DNA from: JACKCD01 sp041390905 | GTDB taxonomy: Bacteria > Chloroflexota > Anaerolineae > Promineifilales > Promineifilaceae | DNA: 64,000 bases | Direction: 5' to 3' | NCBI GenBank assembly: GCA_041390905.1 | Contig: JAWKPA010000013.1 | Coordinates: forward strand, 124,001-188,000 | In this document: one piece after another, positions 16,335 through 24,614 of the stretch | How positions within the stretch are numbered: position 1 is the first letter of the stretch | Layout: each line of letters starts with the position of its first letter | Notes under the pieces: generated by a model | Told to the model about the DNA's origin: nothing | The model's input: the letters and a program-made list of their open reading frames with translations, nothing else | Database searches by the model: none | Made by a program: the position numbers and the translations under genes

Positions 16335-17000
16335 ATGATAAAGATTGCATTTGTTGATTCTTCGAGATTAATCAGTGATACCATGCGCACCGTTTTTTCT
16401 CAAGAGGACGACATTTACGTAACGGGTTGTGCCACAACGGTTGAAGAGGCTCTTTTCTTGATGCCGCATAGCCATGTTGCTTTGCTCAACACATCGTTGG
16501 GGCGTGACAAAGTACTGGAACTGACAGGCACGATTTGTGCGGAGTACCCGGATGTCAAGGTGATTGTTGCGGGGTTGAGCTGTGAATCGGAGGAAATTTT
16601 GCGCTATGTGGAAGCGGGAGCCATGGGCTATGTGCGGCAGGAGGAGTCGCTGGTTTCGCTGTTGAAGAAAATTCGTGCCGCTTCTAGGGGAAGGGCGATT
16701 GTCTCGCCCGACTTTGCTGCTGAAATGATGATGCGTTTGGCGCAGTTGGCTTCCCGGCCGGCGCGGCGATTGCTGGTTAACCAGCCGGCCGTTGCCGAGC
16801 TAACCAGCCGTGAAGAGGAAATTTTGCAATTGATTAGCGATGGTTATACCAACAGCAAAATTGCTGATGAACTGGTGATTCAGTGCGGCACAGTAAAAAA
16901 CCATGTCCACAATATTCTTAAAAAGCTGGAAGCACGAAGTCGGCACGATGCGGCTTTGCTGTATCAACATTATCAGGAAATGCAGGGTGTTGCAGCCTGA
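16335..17000 (+). CDS. LuxR-type regulator with a pseudo-receiver domain
   Basis: 221 aa, same length and MIKI start as the 12151 protein. The phospho-acceptor Asp is replaced by Asn (N52, VALLNTS) and the conserved Lys by Gln (Q102, GYVRQE). Normal phosphotransfer should therefore be impossible, and activity may depend on ligand, partner or expression level. The LuxR domain is complete (LTSREEEILQLISDGYTNSK, CGTVKNHVHNILKKL). ATG follows aaggagagaaaagcc, a good ribosome site. The convergent gene follows after a hairpin. Confidence 0.88.
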   Translation: MIKIAFVDSSRLISDTMRTVFSQEDDIYVTGCATTVEEALFLMPHSHVALLNTSLGRDKVLELTGTICAEYPDVKVIVAGLSCESEEILRYVEAGAMGYVRQEESLVSLLKKIRAASRGRAIVSPDFAAEMMMRLAQLASRPARRLLVNQPAVAELTSREEEILQLISDGYTNSKIADELVIQCGTVKNHVHNILKKLEARSRHDAALLYQHYQEMQGVAA

Positions 17001-17001
17001 A

Positions 17002-17034
17002 ACGGGGGAAAACGGCCGTTTTTCCCCACCCCCG
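17002..17034. terminator. Bidirectional hairpin built on AACGGCCGTT
   Basis: The stem ggggg-aaaa-cggccg-ttttt-cccc lies between the convergent genes at 16335 and 17045. Its centre is exactly the AACGGCCGTT motif (17011-17020). The hairpin is long and GC-capped, but a typical long T tract is missing, so termination is an inference. Confidence 0.6.
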
Positions 17035-17044
17035 TCTTTCTCAG

Positions 17045-17413
17045 TCACTCAGCGCAAACGGTATTCACCAGGGTTAAAAACTGGTGAATTTTGCGTTTAG
17101 GCAGATACGCTTTTGCCCCCAGGCGCAGAGCCTCTTTTTCCAGCGCGGCCGACTCATGCCCGGAAACCACCACAACCCGAAGATTTTTGTCAGACTGTAT
17201 CAGCGTTTTGGTTAGTGCTAACCCATCCATGTCCTTGAGCGACACATCTACTATCACTATATCTGGTTGCAGGGCAACAATTTGTGACAGAGCCTTTGCG
17301 GCTGAGCCAGCCATGCCACACAGCACCAGCTTTGGTTCATTGGCAATCAGCCGTTGATAGGCAGCCTGCATCATCGGGTGATCTTCTACAATAAAAACTC
17401 GTCTCTTAACCAT
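17045..17413 (-). CDS. Single-domain response regulator (receiver)
   Basis: 122 aa, receiver only. FIVEDHP acidic pair, phospho-acceptor Asp in DIVIVDVSL, Ser in VVVSGHE and Lys in AYLPKRK are all present. It overlaps the end of the histidine kinase gene by 28 bp, so it is the likely direct partner, acting by protein contact or as a relay, because it has no output domain. Confidence 0.9.
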   Translation of the reverse strand: MVKRRVFIVEDHPMMQAAYQRLIANEPKLVLCGMAGSAAKALSQIVALQPDIVIVDVSLKDMDGLALTKTLIQSDKNLRVVVVSGHESAALEKEALRLGAKAYLPKRKIHQFLTLVNTVCAE

Positions 17414-18096
17414 ACATTTTCTTCTGTTTCATTGATCTGCCGGGGCAGTGTGATATGAATAGAACTGCCCCGCCCACGGGCCGCATTTGTTTCCAGAACT
17501 CCCCCTAACGCTTCAACCTGTTGCCGAATGTGCGCCAGGCCAAACCCACCCTGGCGGTGCGGATTGTCGCATTGGACCGGGGCTGAGAAACCAACTCCTT
17601 GATCAAAAACGGCTATGTTTATGTAATCCCCTTGCTCTATGACTATCACAAGGGCTTTGCTTACCTGGGCATGTTTAACCACATTAAAGAGCAGCTCTCG
17701 CACGATTTGGAAGATAAACGCTGTCAACTCTTCGCTCAACCCAGCAGGTTTGGCGTTGATTTGCAGATCAACGTCTAATTGATGCAGCTCTTTCATATGC
17801 TGCGCTAGAAAGCGCAGCGCAGCATTTAGGCTGCTGCGGCTATCGGGTGGGCTTAGTTCTACGCTGAGGGTGCGGATGGTCTCAACGGCCGTTTCCAGCA
17901 ACCTTTGCAATCGCTCCCAATCAGCCTGCACAAGCGCATCTTCGCGGGCTGCCAGGCTTTCGCGCAGAATGCTTGTCGTTGTTAGCGCGGCATAAAGCAT
18001 CTGCTGCACATCATCGTGCAAAAGGTGGGCAATGCGCTGTTGTTCACGCCAGACAGCCAGTGCCATTGCTGCCGCTGGTGAATGTTTGCTATTCAC
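17386..18096 (-). CDS. NarL-type histidine kinase without a sensor domain
   Basis: 236 aa, cytosolic. HisKA_3 phospho-acceptor H27 in REQQRIAHLLHDDVQQM, then HATPase with FQIVRELLFNVVKHA, FDQGVGF and GGFGLAHIRQQV. No GAF, PAS or membrane segment precedes it, so the signal must come from another protein. Followed by and overlapping the single-domain receiver at 17045. Confidence 0.9.
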   Translation of the reverse strand: MNSKHSPAAAMALAVWREQQRIAHLLHDDVQQMLYAALTTTSILRESLAAREDALVQADWERLQRLLETAVETIRTLSVELSPPDSRSSLNAALRFLAQHMKELHQLDVDLQINAKPAGLSEELTAFIFQIVRELLFNVVKHAQVSKALVIVIEQGDYINIAVFDQGVGFSAPVQCDNPHRQGGFGLAHIRQQVEALGGVLETNAARGRGSSIHITLPRQINETEENVWLRDEFLL

Positions 18097-18318
18097 AAAA
18101 TCGTCTCAAGGTCAATTGCTTCAAAAAGGCTTGTGGCTCATTCAGAAACTTTTGCATACATGGTTGGGTACCAACACATCAGATTATGGGTTTTTTGCTC
18201 TGTTCGTCAACCTCTCGCAGAGAAAATGTATCTGGATCTATAACCTGTTTGCAAATCGGTATAGATAGTCATGGGCGGCTGCTTCCGGTATAGTGGTGGT
18301 ATTGTTAAGGGTGCAAGC

Positions 18319-18615
18319 ATGATAAACACACAGAATTTGCAGGGCAAGGTTGTTATTTTGATTAATGGTGGCAAACATGGGGCCGAGCTGGCTGTTTCGA
18401 TGGCGCGGCAGGGGGCTGATGTGGCACTTGCTTATGAGCGGGGGTGGAGACAAACGGCCGTTAACACCCGGCAACAAATCCAAGCATTAGGACAGCACTG
18501 CCTGCTCATTGGCACAACCACCCTTGATCCTGATGTGATAACCCGGATCATTGAGTATGCCACGGGTGTTTTTGGCAAAATGGATATTTTTATTGATTTG
18601 CGGACTGCTGGTTAG
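18319..18615 (+). pseudogene. Short-chain dehydrogenase remnant (N-terminal half only)
   Basis: 98 aa from ATG 18319. It shows an SDR Rossmann start (GKVVILINGGKHGAELAVSM, ADVALAYERG) and reaches FGKMDIFID, where the NNAG motif and the catalytic Tyr-Lys should follow; instead it stops. The last 26 bp overlap the opposite gene. A complete SDR is about 240 aa, so this looks like a broken copy. The glycine motif is also not standard (NGGKHGAE). Confidence 0.6.
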
Positions 18616-19780
18616 GCAAGTCTTGGGCTTGCTGGATGAGCCTGTGCAGGCGCTGCAAGATATTGGCAATTTCGGGTGGGTAAGGGTCATCCGCAGAGTT
18701 GGCGAAAATGGCAAAAACGTCCTGGTAACGTTGCTCCAATGTGTCTAGCTGAACGGCCGTTTCCCGTGGCTGCTGCAAATGATATTGAACCCATTGCTGC
18801 CAGAGAAGCTGAATCATGACGGCCAGCGGCGGGGCCAGCGCAAAACCGCTTAACCCCAGCACGTCTACCAGGGGAACCATTGCCAAAATGATAAGCATGG
18901 GATTGTAGCGGCGGCGGCGAAACAGGCGTGGTTCAACCACAAATTCCAGAAAGACGAGGACGAGGAGGGTGTAGGTAACGGCCATTGACGCCAACGGCCA
19001 GCCAGTCAACAACCCCACCAGCAGCACCGGGATGGCAATCAGCACCCCGCCCACCAGTGGCACTAGCCATGCCAGCCCACCCAACAGCGCCAGCAGCAGG
19101 GGAAAAGAAAGCCCCATTGCCCAATAGCCCAGTCCCAACAGCAATACGGCGGCAACCCCCTGAATAAATTCACTGCGCAAATAGCTGCCAATTTCCTCCT
19201 CAATGCTGCGCCACCCTTCCCGCGCCCGCGCCCGCTGTACCGGTGCCAGCAGCGAAAGCCACAGCCGTTCAAAGCTGCTCTGGTCGCTGCTCCAGTAAAT
19301 GCTCATTACCAGCATGAGCAATAGCCCGGTGATGAGATTAACGGCCGTTTGTGCCGCCCCAAAAACCGACTGCAAAAACAGATCACCCTGCGCCCCGGCA
19401 ATGGCCTCGTAGAGTTGTTCCGGGGGCGGCAGCCGCTCACTCACAGCCCGCTGCCACATCTTCCCCTCAGCCCACATCACCGTCGTGGCTTCATATTGCA
19501 CCGTCCCCCAGTTACTCAACTTTTGCAAATCGGCCAGCAGCAGCCCACTAACCACATAAATGCCCCCCACCACCACACCCAGCCCCGCCATATAGACCAA
19601 AATTTGCGCCAGATTTGCTGGCAGCCCGCGTTTAACCAGCCAGGCAATGTAGGGGCGTACCGCTGCGGCAACAAAGAGCGATAGCACAAACAGCAGCAAT
19701 ACCCAGCGGAACTGCCACACCAGAAACAGGGCGGCCAGCGTTGCCAGGCTAACAAGGGTGTATTTTGCTAAACGACTCAT
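18590..19780 (-). CDS. AI-2E family transporter (PerM-like permease)
   Basis: 396 aa with about seven or eight membrane segments (ALFLVWQFRWVLLLFVLSLF at the start; VAAVLLLGLGYWAMG; LLALLGGLAWLVPLVGG; DVLGLSGFALAPPLAVMIQL). The family exports small molecules or acts as a Na+/H+ antiporter; the substrate cannot be read. It follows a paralogue at 19791 by 10 bp, so the two are one operon and may form one unit. A soluble tail of about 60 residues follows the last membrane segment. Confidence 0.88.
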   Translation of the reverse strand: MSRLAKYTLVSLATLAALFLVWQFRWVLLLFVLSLFVAAAVRPYIAWLVKRGLPANLAQILVYMAGLGVVVGGIYVVSGLLLADLQKLSNWGTVQYEATTVMWAEGKMWQRAVSERLPPPEQLYEAIAGAQGDLFLQSVFGAAQTAVNLITGLLLMLVMSIYWSSDQSSFERLWLSLLAPVQRARAREGWRSIEEEIGSYLRSEFIQGVAAVLLLGLGYWAMGLSFPLLLALLGGLAWLVPLVGGVLIAIPVLLVGLLTGWPLASMAVTYTLLVLVFLEFVVEPRLFRRRRYNPMLIILAMVPLVDVLGLSGFALAPPLAVMIQLLWQQWVQYHLQQPRETAVQLDTLEQRYQDVFAIFANSADDPYPPEIANILQRLHRLIQQAQDLPNQQSANQ

Positions 19781-19790
19781 AAGCTATGGT

Positions 19791-21095
19791 TCACGTTCCT
19801 TCGCGCCTTGGCTGCGTGCCATACTGCGCCAAAATACTGTCCAGATCGAGAGCAATAGCCTCAATCGAATCCTCAATCTGGTCGCTGGAGGCAGTGGCGA
19901 CATCGCTCTTTTGGCGGATTTGGTTGCGGACATCGTGTACTAGGTCACGTGTTTCATAGCGCAACAAACCCGCCTTGTCGCGGGCACCGTCCAAATCATC
20001 CGTTGTGGCCTCGTTAACCAGCACAAACCGATTGACCAGCAGTTGTAAAACGGCTGCTAATGGCACCGACAAAATGGCTCCGGCCACGCCAAAGAGCGAG
20101 CTAAAGCCGATGAACGCCAGCAGTGCCACCAGGGGGTTAACGCCAACGGCACGGTTCATGATGCGGGGAAACAAAATGCTGTTTTCGAGCTGTTGCATGA
20201 TGGCGGTGGCAACCACGACCCACAGTGCGGCGGTGGGGGAAACGGAAAGGGCGATGATGATGGCGGGAATGGCACCAATGGCTGGCCCGATCATGGGTAC
20301 GGCTTCCATTAGCCCGGCAAAAAGTGCCAGCAGGAAGGCGTAGGGTAGCCCGATGAGCAAATAGGCGGTGAAGGCGAGAGCCGCAATGGACAGACACAGC
20401 AGCCCTTGCCCGATGACATAGTTGCCTGCTTTTTCTTCAACGGCCGTTAAAATCTCCCGTGCTGTTTCCCGGTGGGGGTGGGGAAGCAGTAAAAACAGCC
20501 CGCGCTTGACCCGATTCCCATCTACAGTCCAGTAGGAGGCGAGAATCAAGGTTGCGATAATCCAGACCAGCCATTTGCCAATGCGGGTAACGGCGGTCAG
20601 GGTGTTGGTTAAGGGAGGGATGGTGGTTTCTGTTTCTGCTGCTGGCAGTGGCTCTGCTGTGGTGGAAATAACGGCCGTTTGGTTCAGCAGCGAGGACGGT
20701 AATCGTTGCCCCAGCCGTCGTAGCAGTTGGTTATCGCGCCTCTGTATGCCGGCATAAACTTCCTGATACAGTTCTTCGGCGGTCAGCGTCATGGTTGAAG
20801 CCTGTTCGGCTATAATGGGCGTGCCAAGCCACAAAAAACTGCCCAGCACTCCCATGGCTGTGCCATAGATGAGAACAATGCCGCCTGTTTCGGGCAGCCC
20901 CAGGTGTGATAGCCGGGCAACGGCCGGCCGAAAGGCTGTGCCTAAAATAACGGCCGTAAACAAAATCAGCACCAGTTGATAAAAACGAAAAACAAAAAGA
21001 AAAGCCGCCACAATTCCCACAATCAGAAGTGTAGCCCGCACAATCTGTTTGGGTGACAAGTTGGGTAACTGTAAAGAAGCGGGCAAATTTGCCAT
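19791..21095 (-). CDS. AI-2E family transporter (PerM-like permease), first of pair
   Basis: 434 aa. ATG has gaggag 9 nt before it. Membrane segments at both ends (ATLLIVGIVAAFLFVFRFYQ; LAFTAYLLIGLPYAFLLALF; AVPMIGPAIGAIPAIIIAL; LVALLAFIGFSSLFGVAGA), a long soluble stretch after the third segment, and a charged cytosolic tail of about 80 residues that the 18590 paralogue lacks in this form. Same family and operon as that gene. Confidence 0.88.
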   Translation of the reverse strand: MANLPASLQLPNLSPKQIVRATLLIVGIVAAFLFVFRFYQLVLILFTAVILGTAFRPAVARLSHLGLPETGGIVLIYGTAMGVLGSFLWLGTPIIAEQASTMTLTAEELYQEVYAGIQRRDNQLLRRLGQRLPSSLLNQTAVISTTAEPLPAAETETTIPPLTNTLTAVTRIGKWLVWIIATLILASYWTVDGNRVKRGLFLLLPHPHRETAREILTAVEEKAGNYVIGQGLLCLSIAALAFTAYLLIGLPYAFLLALFAGLMEAVPMIGPAIGAIPAIIIALSVSPTAALWVVVATAIMQQLENSILFPRIMNRAVGVNPLVALLAFIGFSSLFGVAGAILSVPLAAVLQLLVNRFVLVNEATTDDLDGARDKAGLLRYETRDLVHDVRNQIRQKSDVATASSDQIEDSIEAIALDLDSILAQYGTQPRREGT

Positions 21096-21170
21096 TGGTA
21101 AACGTCTCCTCGGTTAGAAACGCTGGAATTGGCCCTTACTTGGGCAGCAGACAGATATGGAAACCACGAA

Positions 21171-21304
21171 AGAAGTTCAACTTCTTTTGAGAAGTTGAAC
21201 TTCTAAATGGGTACTTTGAAAGAAGTTCAACTTCTTTTGAGAAGTTGAACTTCTAAATGGGTACTTTGAAAGAAGTTCAACTTCTTTTGAGAAGTTGAAC
21301 TTCT
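21171..21304. repeat. Three tandem copies of the AGAAGTTCAACTTCT palindrome (50-bp period)
   Basis: Copies start at 21171, 21221 and 21271, each followed by aaatgggtactttgaa. They lie between two minus-strand genes. The unit differs from the 53-bp unit at 15984 only in the linker. Confidence 0.9.
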
Positions 21305-21343
21305 AAATGGGTACTTTTAAATGGACATATATAATTCCCGCTC

Positions 21344-21598
21344 CTAAACGACTTTGAGCTTTCCCAGTACAAAGAGCAGGACAACCGCGCCGAAGATGGC
21401 AACCAGCAAGCTCCAGATGTTGAAGCCTGTTGTGCCAGTGACACCAACCGCGTTCATCAAAAAGCCACCAATAAAGGCCCCAATGATCCCGACAACGATG
21501 TTGGCAAGTCCACCCATCTGGGCATCACGCTTCATAATCTGGCTGGCGATCCAGCCGGCCAAGGCTCCAAAAACAATCCACAAAATAAAATTAATCAT
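21344..21598 (-). CDS. GlsB/YeaQ/YmgE-family stress membrane protein
   Basis: 84 aa with three membrane segments rich in Gly (FILWIVFGALAGWIASQIMK, ANIVVGIIGAFIGGFLM, SLLVAIFGAVVLLFVLGKL). This is the transglycosylase-associated stress protein family, in which many members are induced by general stress. AGGAGG stands 8 nt before the ATG. Next to CsbD-like genes, which points to a shared stress response. Confidence 0.9.
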   Translation of the reverse strand: MINFILWIVFGALAGWIASQIMKRDAQMGGLANIVVGIIGAFIGGFLMNAVGVTGTTGFNIWSLLVAIFGAVVLLFVLGKLKVV

Positions 21599-21641
21599 CT
21601 TTCATTCCTCCTAAAAGTGATGGTTTTCCTATAACAAGCAA

Positions 21642-21848
21642 TTAGTAGCTGTTAAAGTTGCTGAGAAAGTCGTTGACTTCTTCTTCTACTTCTTCACGAG
21701 AACGGCCGTATTTTTCCTGAACCAGCCCAATCAATTCTTCGCGCTTCCCAGCAATACGATCCAGCTCGTCATCCGTCAACTCACCCCATTTTTGCTGTAG
21801 CTTGCCTTTCAATTGTTTCCACTGTCCCTGCAAAATATCTGTATTCAT
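21642..21848 (-). CDS. CsbD-family stress protein
   Basis: 68 aa, hydrophilic and helical. The family core is clear: ILQGQWKQLKGKLQQKWGEL, then DDELDRIAGKREELIGLVQE. Start chosen at the second ATG (21848) because aggag is 8 nt away; the ATG at 21854 is too close. Function of CsbD proteins is unknown beyond sigma-B-type or general stress induction. Divergent from the second CsbD gene at 22325. Confidence 0.9.
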   Translation of the reverse strand: MNTDILQGQWKQLKGKLQQKWGELTDDELDRIAGKREELIGLVQEKYGRSREEVEEEVNDFLSNFNSY

Positions 21849-21879
21849 TATCATTACTCCTTTTTATACTTAGTAAGCG

Positions 21880-21965
21880 TTCATTATTAACTTAGCGATT
21901 TAGAAGTTCAACTTCTCGGAAGAAGTTGAACTTCTTGCCTAACTTGTTTTTGGACGCTTACTTTA
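21880..21965. repeat. MITE-like element with AGAAGTTCAACTTCT core and GTAAGCGT ends
   Basis: The palindrome (21902-21935) is flanked by gtaagcgttcattattaact on the left and an inverse end finishing in ggacgcttac on the right; the outer 8 bp are perfect inverted repeats. It occupies the CsbD promoter side. Confidence 0.75.
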
Positions 21966-22031
21966 TTCATTGCAACGCTTTTCTGTCGTCACTTATGCCA
22001 ATACTTTACGGGATTGCACGCCTGAACTCTA

Positions 22032-22112
22032 TGTACCACAGGTATATTTAGAAATGGTGGACGGCATATACCCCCTGCCTCCCATGCTATCTATACCCCG
22101 TTTCTATACCCC
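22032..22112. promoter_or_regulatory. Candidate operator region between divergent CsbD genes
   Basis: Contains TGTACC-aca-GGTATA (22032-22046), close to a perfect dyad at 27223, and three TATACCCC words at 22067, 22092 and 22105. The reverse word GGGGTATA/T occurs twice before the YccF gene (29278, 29302). No gene is supported in 21855-22324. Confidence 0.45.
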
Positions 22113-22220
22113 CTGTCTATTGAGAATGGCCGATATGTGCTGCTACACTGATGGTAAGAAAAGTAAAAAGGACGGACACATGGGCAGTGACTGGCTTGCC
22201 CATAGGCCGACAAATAATAA

Positions 22221-22311
22221 GGGTTCAATCAAAAATAACTTCGCAGTTCCAGAAGTTCAACTTCTCTCAGAAGTTGAACTTCTAAATCCCAGGTTATTAA
22301 CGAACGAACCC
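22221..22311. repeat. MITE-like element with gggttc/gaaccc ends
   Basis: About 91 bp beginning gggttcaatcaaaaataact and ending ggttattaacgaacgaaccc, with the AGAAGTTCAACTTCT palindrome in the middle. A nearly identical element lies at 31126-31216, so this is a mobile-like unit rather than a local duplication. Confidence 0.85.
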
Positions 22312-22324
22312 TAAGGAGATAAGC

Positions 22325-22681
22325 ATGAATTTAGGAATTAACCAGGACGTTTTTGATGGCAAATGGAAACAGATGCGCGGCACAATCAAGCAACAGTGGG
22401 GCGACCTGACCGATGATGATTTGAGAAAGGTACAGGGTCGTTATGACCAGTTTCTGGGGTTGTTGCAGGAAAAATATGGCTACAGCCGCCAAACGGCCGA
22501 AAATGAGCTGAATACCCGCATGAACGATCTGGCTGCCTTTGGCGACAATTTGCAAACCAGCACCAGGGAGGTGGTAACGGCCGTTGATCAAACCGTCACA
22601 CAACGCCCCTGGTTCGCCATGGCGGCTACGCTGCTGGTTGGCATCATCGTTGGTATGTGGCTCAACAGCAGCACCGACTAG
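22325..22681 (+). CDS. CsbD-like protein with C-terminal membrane anchor
   Basis: 118 aa. The N-terminal 60 residues are a CsbD domain (FDGKWKQMRGTIKQQWGDL, DDLRKVQGRYDQFLGLLQEK); the C-terminus has a helical stretch and a membrane segment (FAMAATLLVGIIVGMWL) like that of ElaB/YqjD (DUF883) proteins, which are anchored near ribosomes in enterics. This fusion resembles both families. aaggag stands 5 nt before the ATG. The AACGGCCGTT site gives TAVD just before the membrane segment. A strong terminator follows. Confidence 0.85.
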   Translation: MNLGINQDVFDGKWKQMRGTIKQQWGDLTDDDLRKVQGRYDQFLGLLQEKYGYSRQTAENELNTRMNDLAAFGDNLQTSTREVVTAVDQTVTQRPWFAMAATLLVGIIVGMWLNSSTD

Positions 22682-22696
22682 CACAGGATAAGAAGA

Positions 22697-22727
22697 AACA
22701 AAAAAGGCACCCACGGGTGCCTTTTTT
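22697..22727. terminator. Rho-independent terminator, bidirectional
   Basis: Stem ggcaccc-ac-gggtgcc (22706-22721) with a run of A before it and tttttt after it. It serves the 22325 gene and the opposite glucan-branching gene. Confidence 0.93.
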
Positions 22728-22744
22728 GTTTGTTAGCGTTTCGT

Positions 22745-24574
22745 CTATTGAGACAGAATAATCGCGCTATACGGGGCTATCTGTATCGTTGCTTGCGCCG
22801 GTAGCCCATCGTATGGCGCATCGGTGGCCTCCACATCATGGCTTACCTGCCCCTCAAAGGACGGGTCATATTGTGGGGCGTGGCTATCGAAGCGCAGTTG
22901 CCACAAACCCGCCTGTGGAAAGCCAATGGTGTAGTCGGTGATGGTGTGGTTGGCAAAGTTCAGCACAACCATGACGCTGTTGCCTGCTCCCCCTTCCCCG
23001 GCCCAGCGGTGAAAAGCCAGCAGTTTGGCCTCGTTGTTAAGATGGGTAATGGCAATGTGCTGCCCCAACAGTCCGCCCGTATTGCCTTCTGCATTGCGCC
23101 GCAGGTGAATCAGCCGCTGATAGAGCCAGGCGATGCCTGATTCTGCACAGGCGGCTTCCCAGTCGAGCGGGCTTTGGTCGTCGAACCACGCCCCGGCCAG
23201 CAGTTCCTGCCCCTGGAAGATCATGGGGATGCCGGGGGCGGTGAAGACGAGGGCTGCGCCCAGGGTGGAGCGTTTTTTGGAGAACCAACTGGTGTGCTGC
23301 CCCGGCCAAATTTCTTCGGGAATGCGGGCTTTGCCGTTGGCAACCTCGTCGTGGGATTCGGTGTAGATGACGCGGTGGAAGATGTCGTCGCCGTAGTGGC
23401 GTTGCAGGGCGTGGGAAACGGCCGTTAAATCCCGAAACGCATCATCCTGCGCCACCAGCGCCGTTCGCACCGGGTGAACAAAATCACCATCCCACTGGCT
23501 GCTAAACCCAGCCCCGCCAGCTCCCGTCCCTTTGGTAATCCACTCATTTCCGCGCAAATCTTCCGCAATCGTTATTTTAGCCTGCGACCGGGCATCAATT
23601 TCGTCATTGATCCACTGCATCAGGCTCCACCCTTCCGGCAAGTCAGTGGCGGGGCTGTTGTCGTGGCCGTAGATGTTGCGGATAAAGGCGGTGGCATCCC
23701 AGCGCAGCCCGTCTACGCGGTATTCATCGAGCCACATTAGGGCATTGTCGCGCAGGTATTGGCGAACGGCCGTTTGTCCATAATCCGGTCGCGTATCCCC
23801 CCACGGCGTATTCGCTCGCTCATCATTGTAAAAATAAATCCCCCCTCCGCCATTCTCGCTCCAGCCATCAAAACACCATAAATCAAGATCTCCGGGACCA
23901 AAATGGTTATAAACCACATCCACCAGCACCGCAATGCCGTGAGCATGGGCAGCCTGCACAAACTTCTTGAACGCCACCACCCCACCATAATCCCGTTCAA
24001 TGGCAAACGGATAAGAAGGGTTGTAGCCCCACGAAATACCGCCCGCGAACTCCATCGGCGGCATAATCTGCACGGCATTGATGCCCAATTCACGCAGATA
24101 AGGCAGCTTTTTGGCCGCCAGCATAAAGTTCCCCGGTCTGCCATCATCCGGGTTTTTGTCATTAAACGTTCCCACGTGCATTTCATAAATCACCAGTTCA
24201 TTCCACGCAGGTATTTCAAATTCAACCGCTTCATCCCAGGCAAAATCCAAATCACACACAATGCTGTTGCCGGCCGAACTGGTCAATTCACGGGCATAGG
24301 GGTCGTTGCGCCACAGCTTGCCCTGCCCCTGTTGCAACACATATTTATACTCATCTCCCGCCTTGGCACTAGCAACCGTTGCCGCCCAATACCCATCCCC
24401 TTCACGCTTCAGCGCGTGTTGTGTTTCTGCCCAGTTGTTAAAGCTTCCCGTTACCCACACTTTGGTGGCATGGGGCGCCCAAACGCGAAAGGTGACACCT
24501 CCCTTGTGTAAAATGGCTCCCATGCCGGGAGAAACGGCCGTTTTCATCCGTGTCTTTTTCTCTTTTGCGATCAT
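22745..24574 (-). CDS. GH13 alpha-glucan branching enzyme (GlgB-like)
   Basis: 609 aa from ATG 24574 (aagga 5 nt before it); a GTG at 24622 overlapping the upstream stop is the alternative. N-terminal CBM48-type domain (FRVWAPHATKVWVTGSFNNW), then the GH13 barrel: DVVYNHFGPG, nucleophile D293 in GLRWDA, acid/base E338 in TIAEDL, and D409 in TESHDE; a C-terminal beta domain closes it. The YEMHVGTF block is typical of branching enzyme or maltooligosyltrehalose trehalohydrolase. Branching of glycogen is the better guess, but trehalohydrolase is not excluded; both fit a stress block. Confidence 0.82.
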   Translation of the reverse strand: MIAKEKKTRMKTAVSPGMGAILHKGGVTFRVWAPHATKVWVTGSFNNWAETQHALKREGDGYWAATVASAKAGDEYKYVLQQGQGKLWRNDPYARELTSSAGNSIVCDLDFAWDEAVEFEIPAWNELVIYEMHVGTFNDKNPDDGRPGNFMLAAKKLPYLRELGINAVQIMPPMEFAGGISWGYNPSYPFAIERDYGGVVAFKKFVQAAHAHGIAVLVDVVYNHFGPGDLDLWCFDGWSENGGGGIYFYNDERANTPWGDTRPDYGQTAVRQYLRDNALMWLDEYRVDGLRWDATAFIRNIYGHDNSPATDLPEGWSLMQWINDEIDARSQAKITIAEDLRGNEWITKGTGAGGAGFSSQWDGDFVHPVRTALVAQDDAFRDLTAVSHALQRHYGDDIFHRVIYTESHDEVANGKARIPEEIWPGQHTSWFSKKRSTLGAALVFTAPGIPMIFQGQELLAGAWFDDQSPLDWEAACAESGIAWLYQRLIHLRRNAEGNTGGLLGQHIAITHLNNEAKLLAFHRWAGEGGAGNSVMVVLNFANHTITDYTIGFPQAGLWQLRFDSHAPQYDPSFEGQVSHDVEATDAPYDGLPAQATIQIAPYSAIILSQ

Positions 24575-24614
24575 TTTTTCCTTATCTTCTAATTGTAAAT
24601 GTTTGTAAACAGTA

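Noticed and set aside
21171..21304. CRISPR array
   Set aside because: Same reason: 50-bp identical units with no spacers.
21970..22314. A 114-aa protein-coding gene between the CsbD genes
   Set aside because: No family likeness, it runs through the MITE-like element and the candidate operator region, and the composition is not coding-like.
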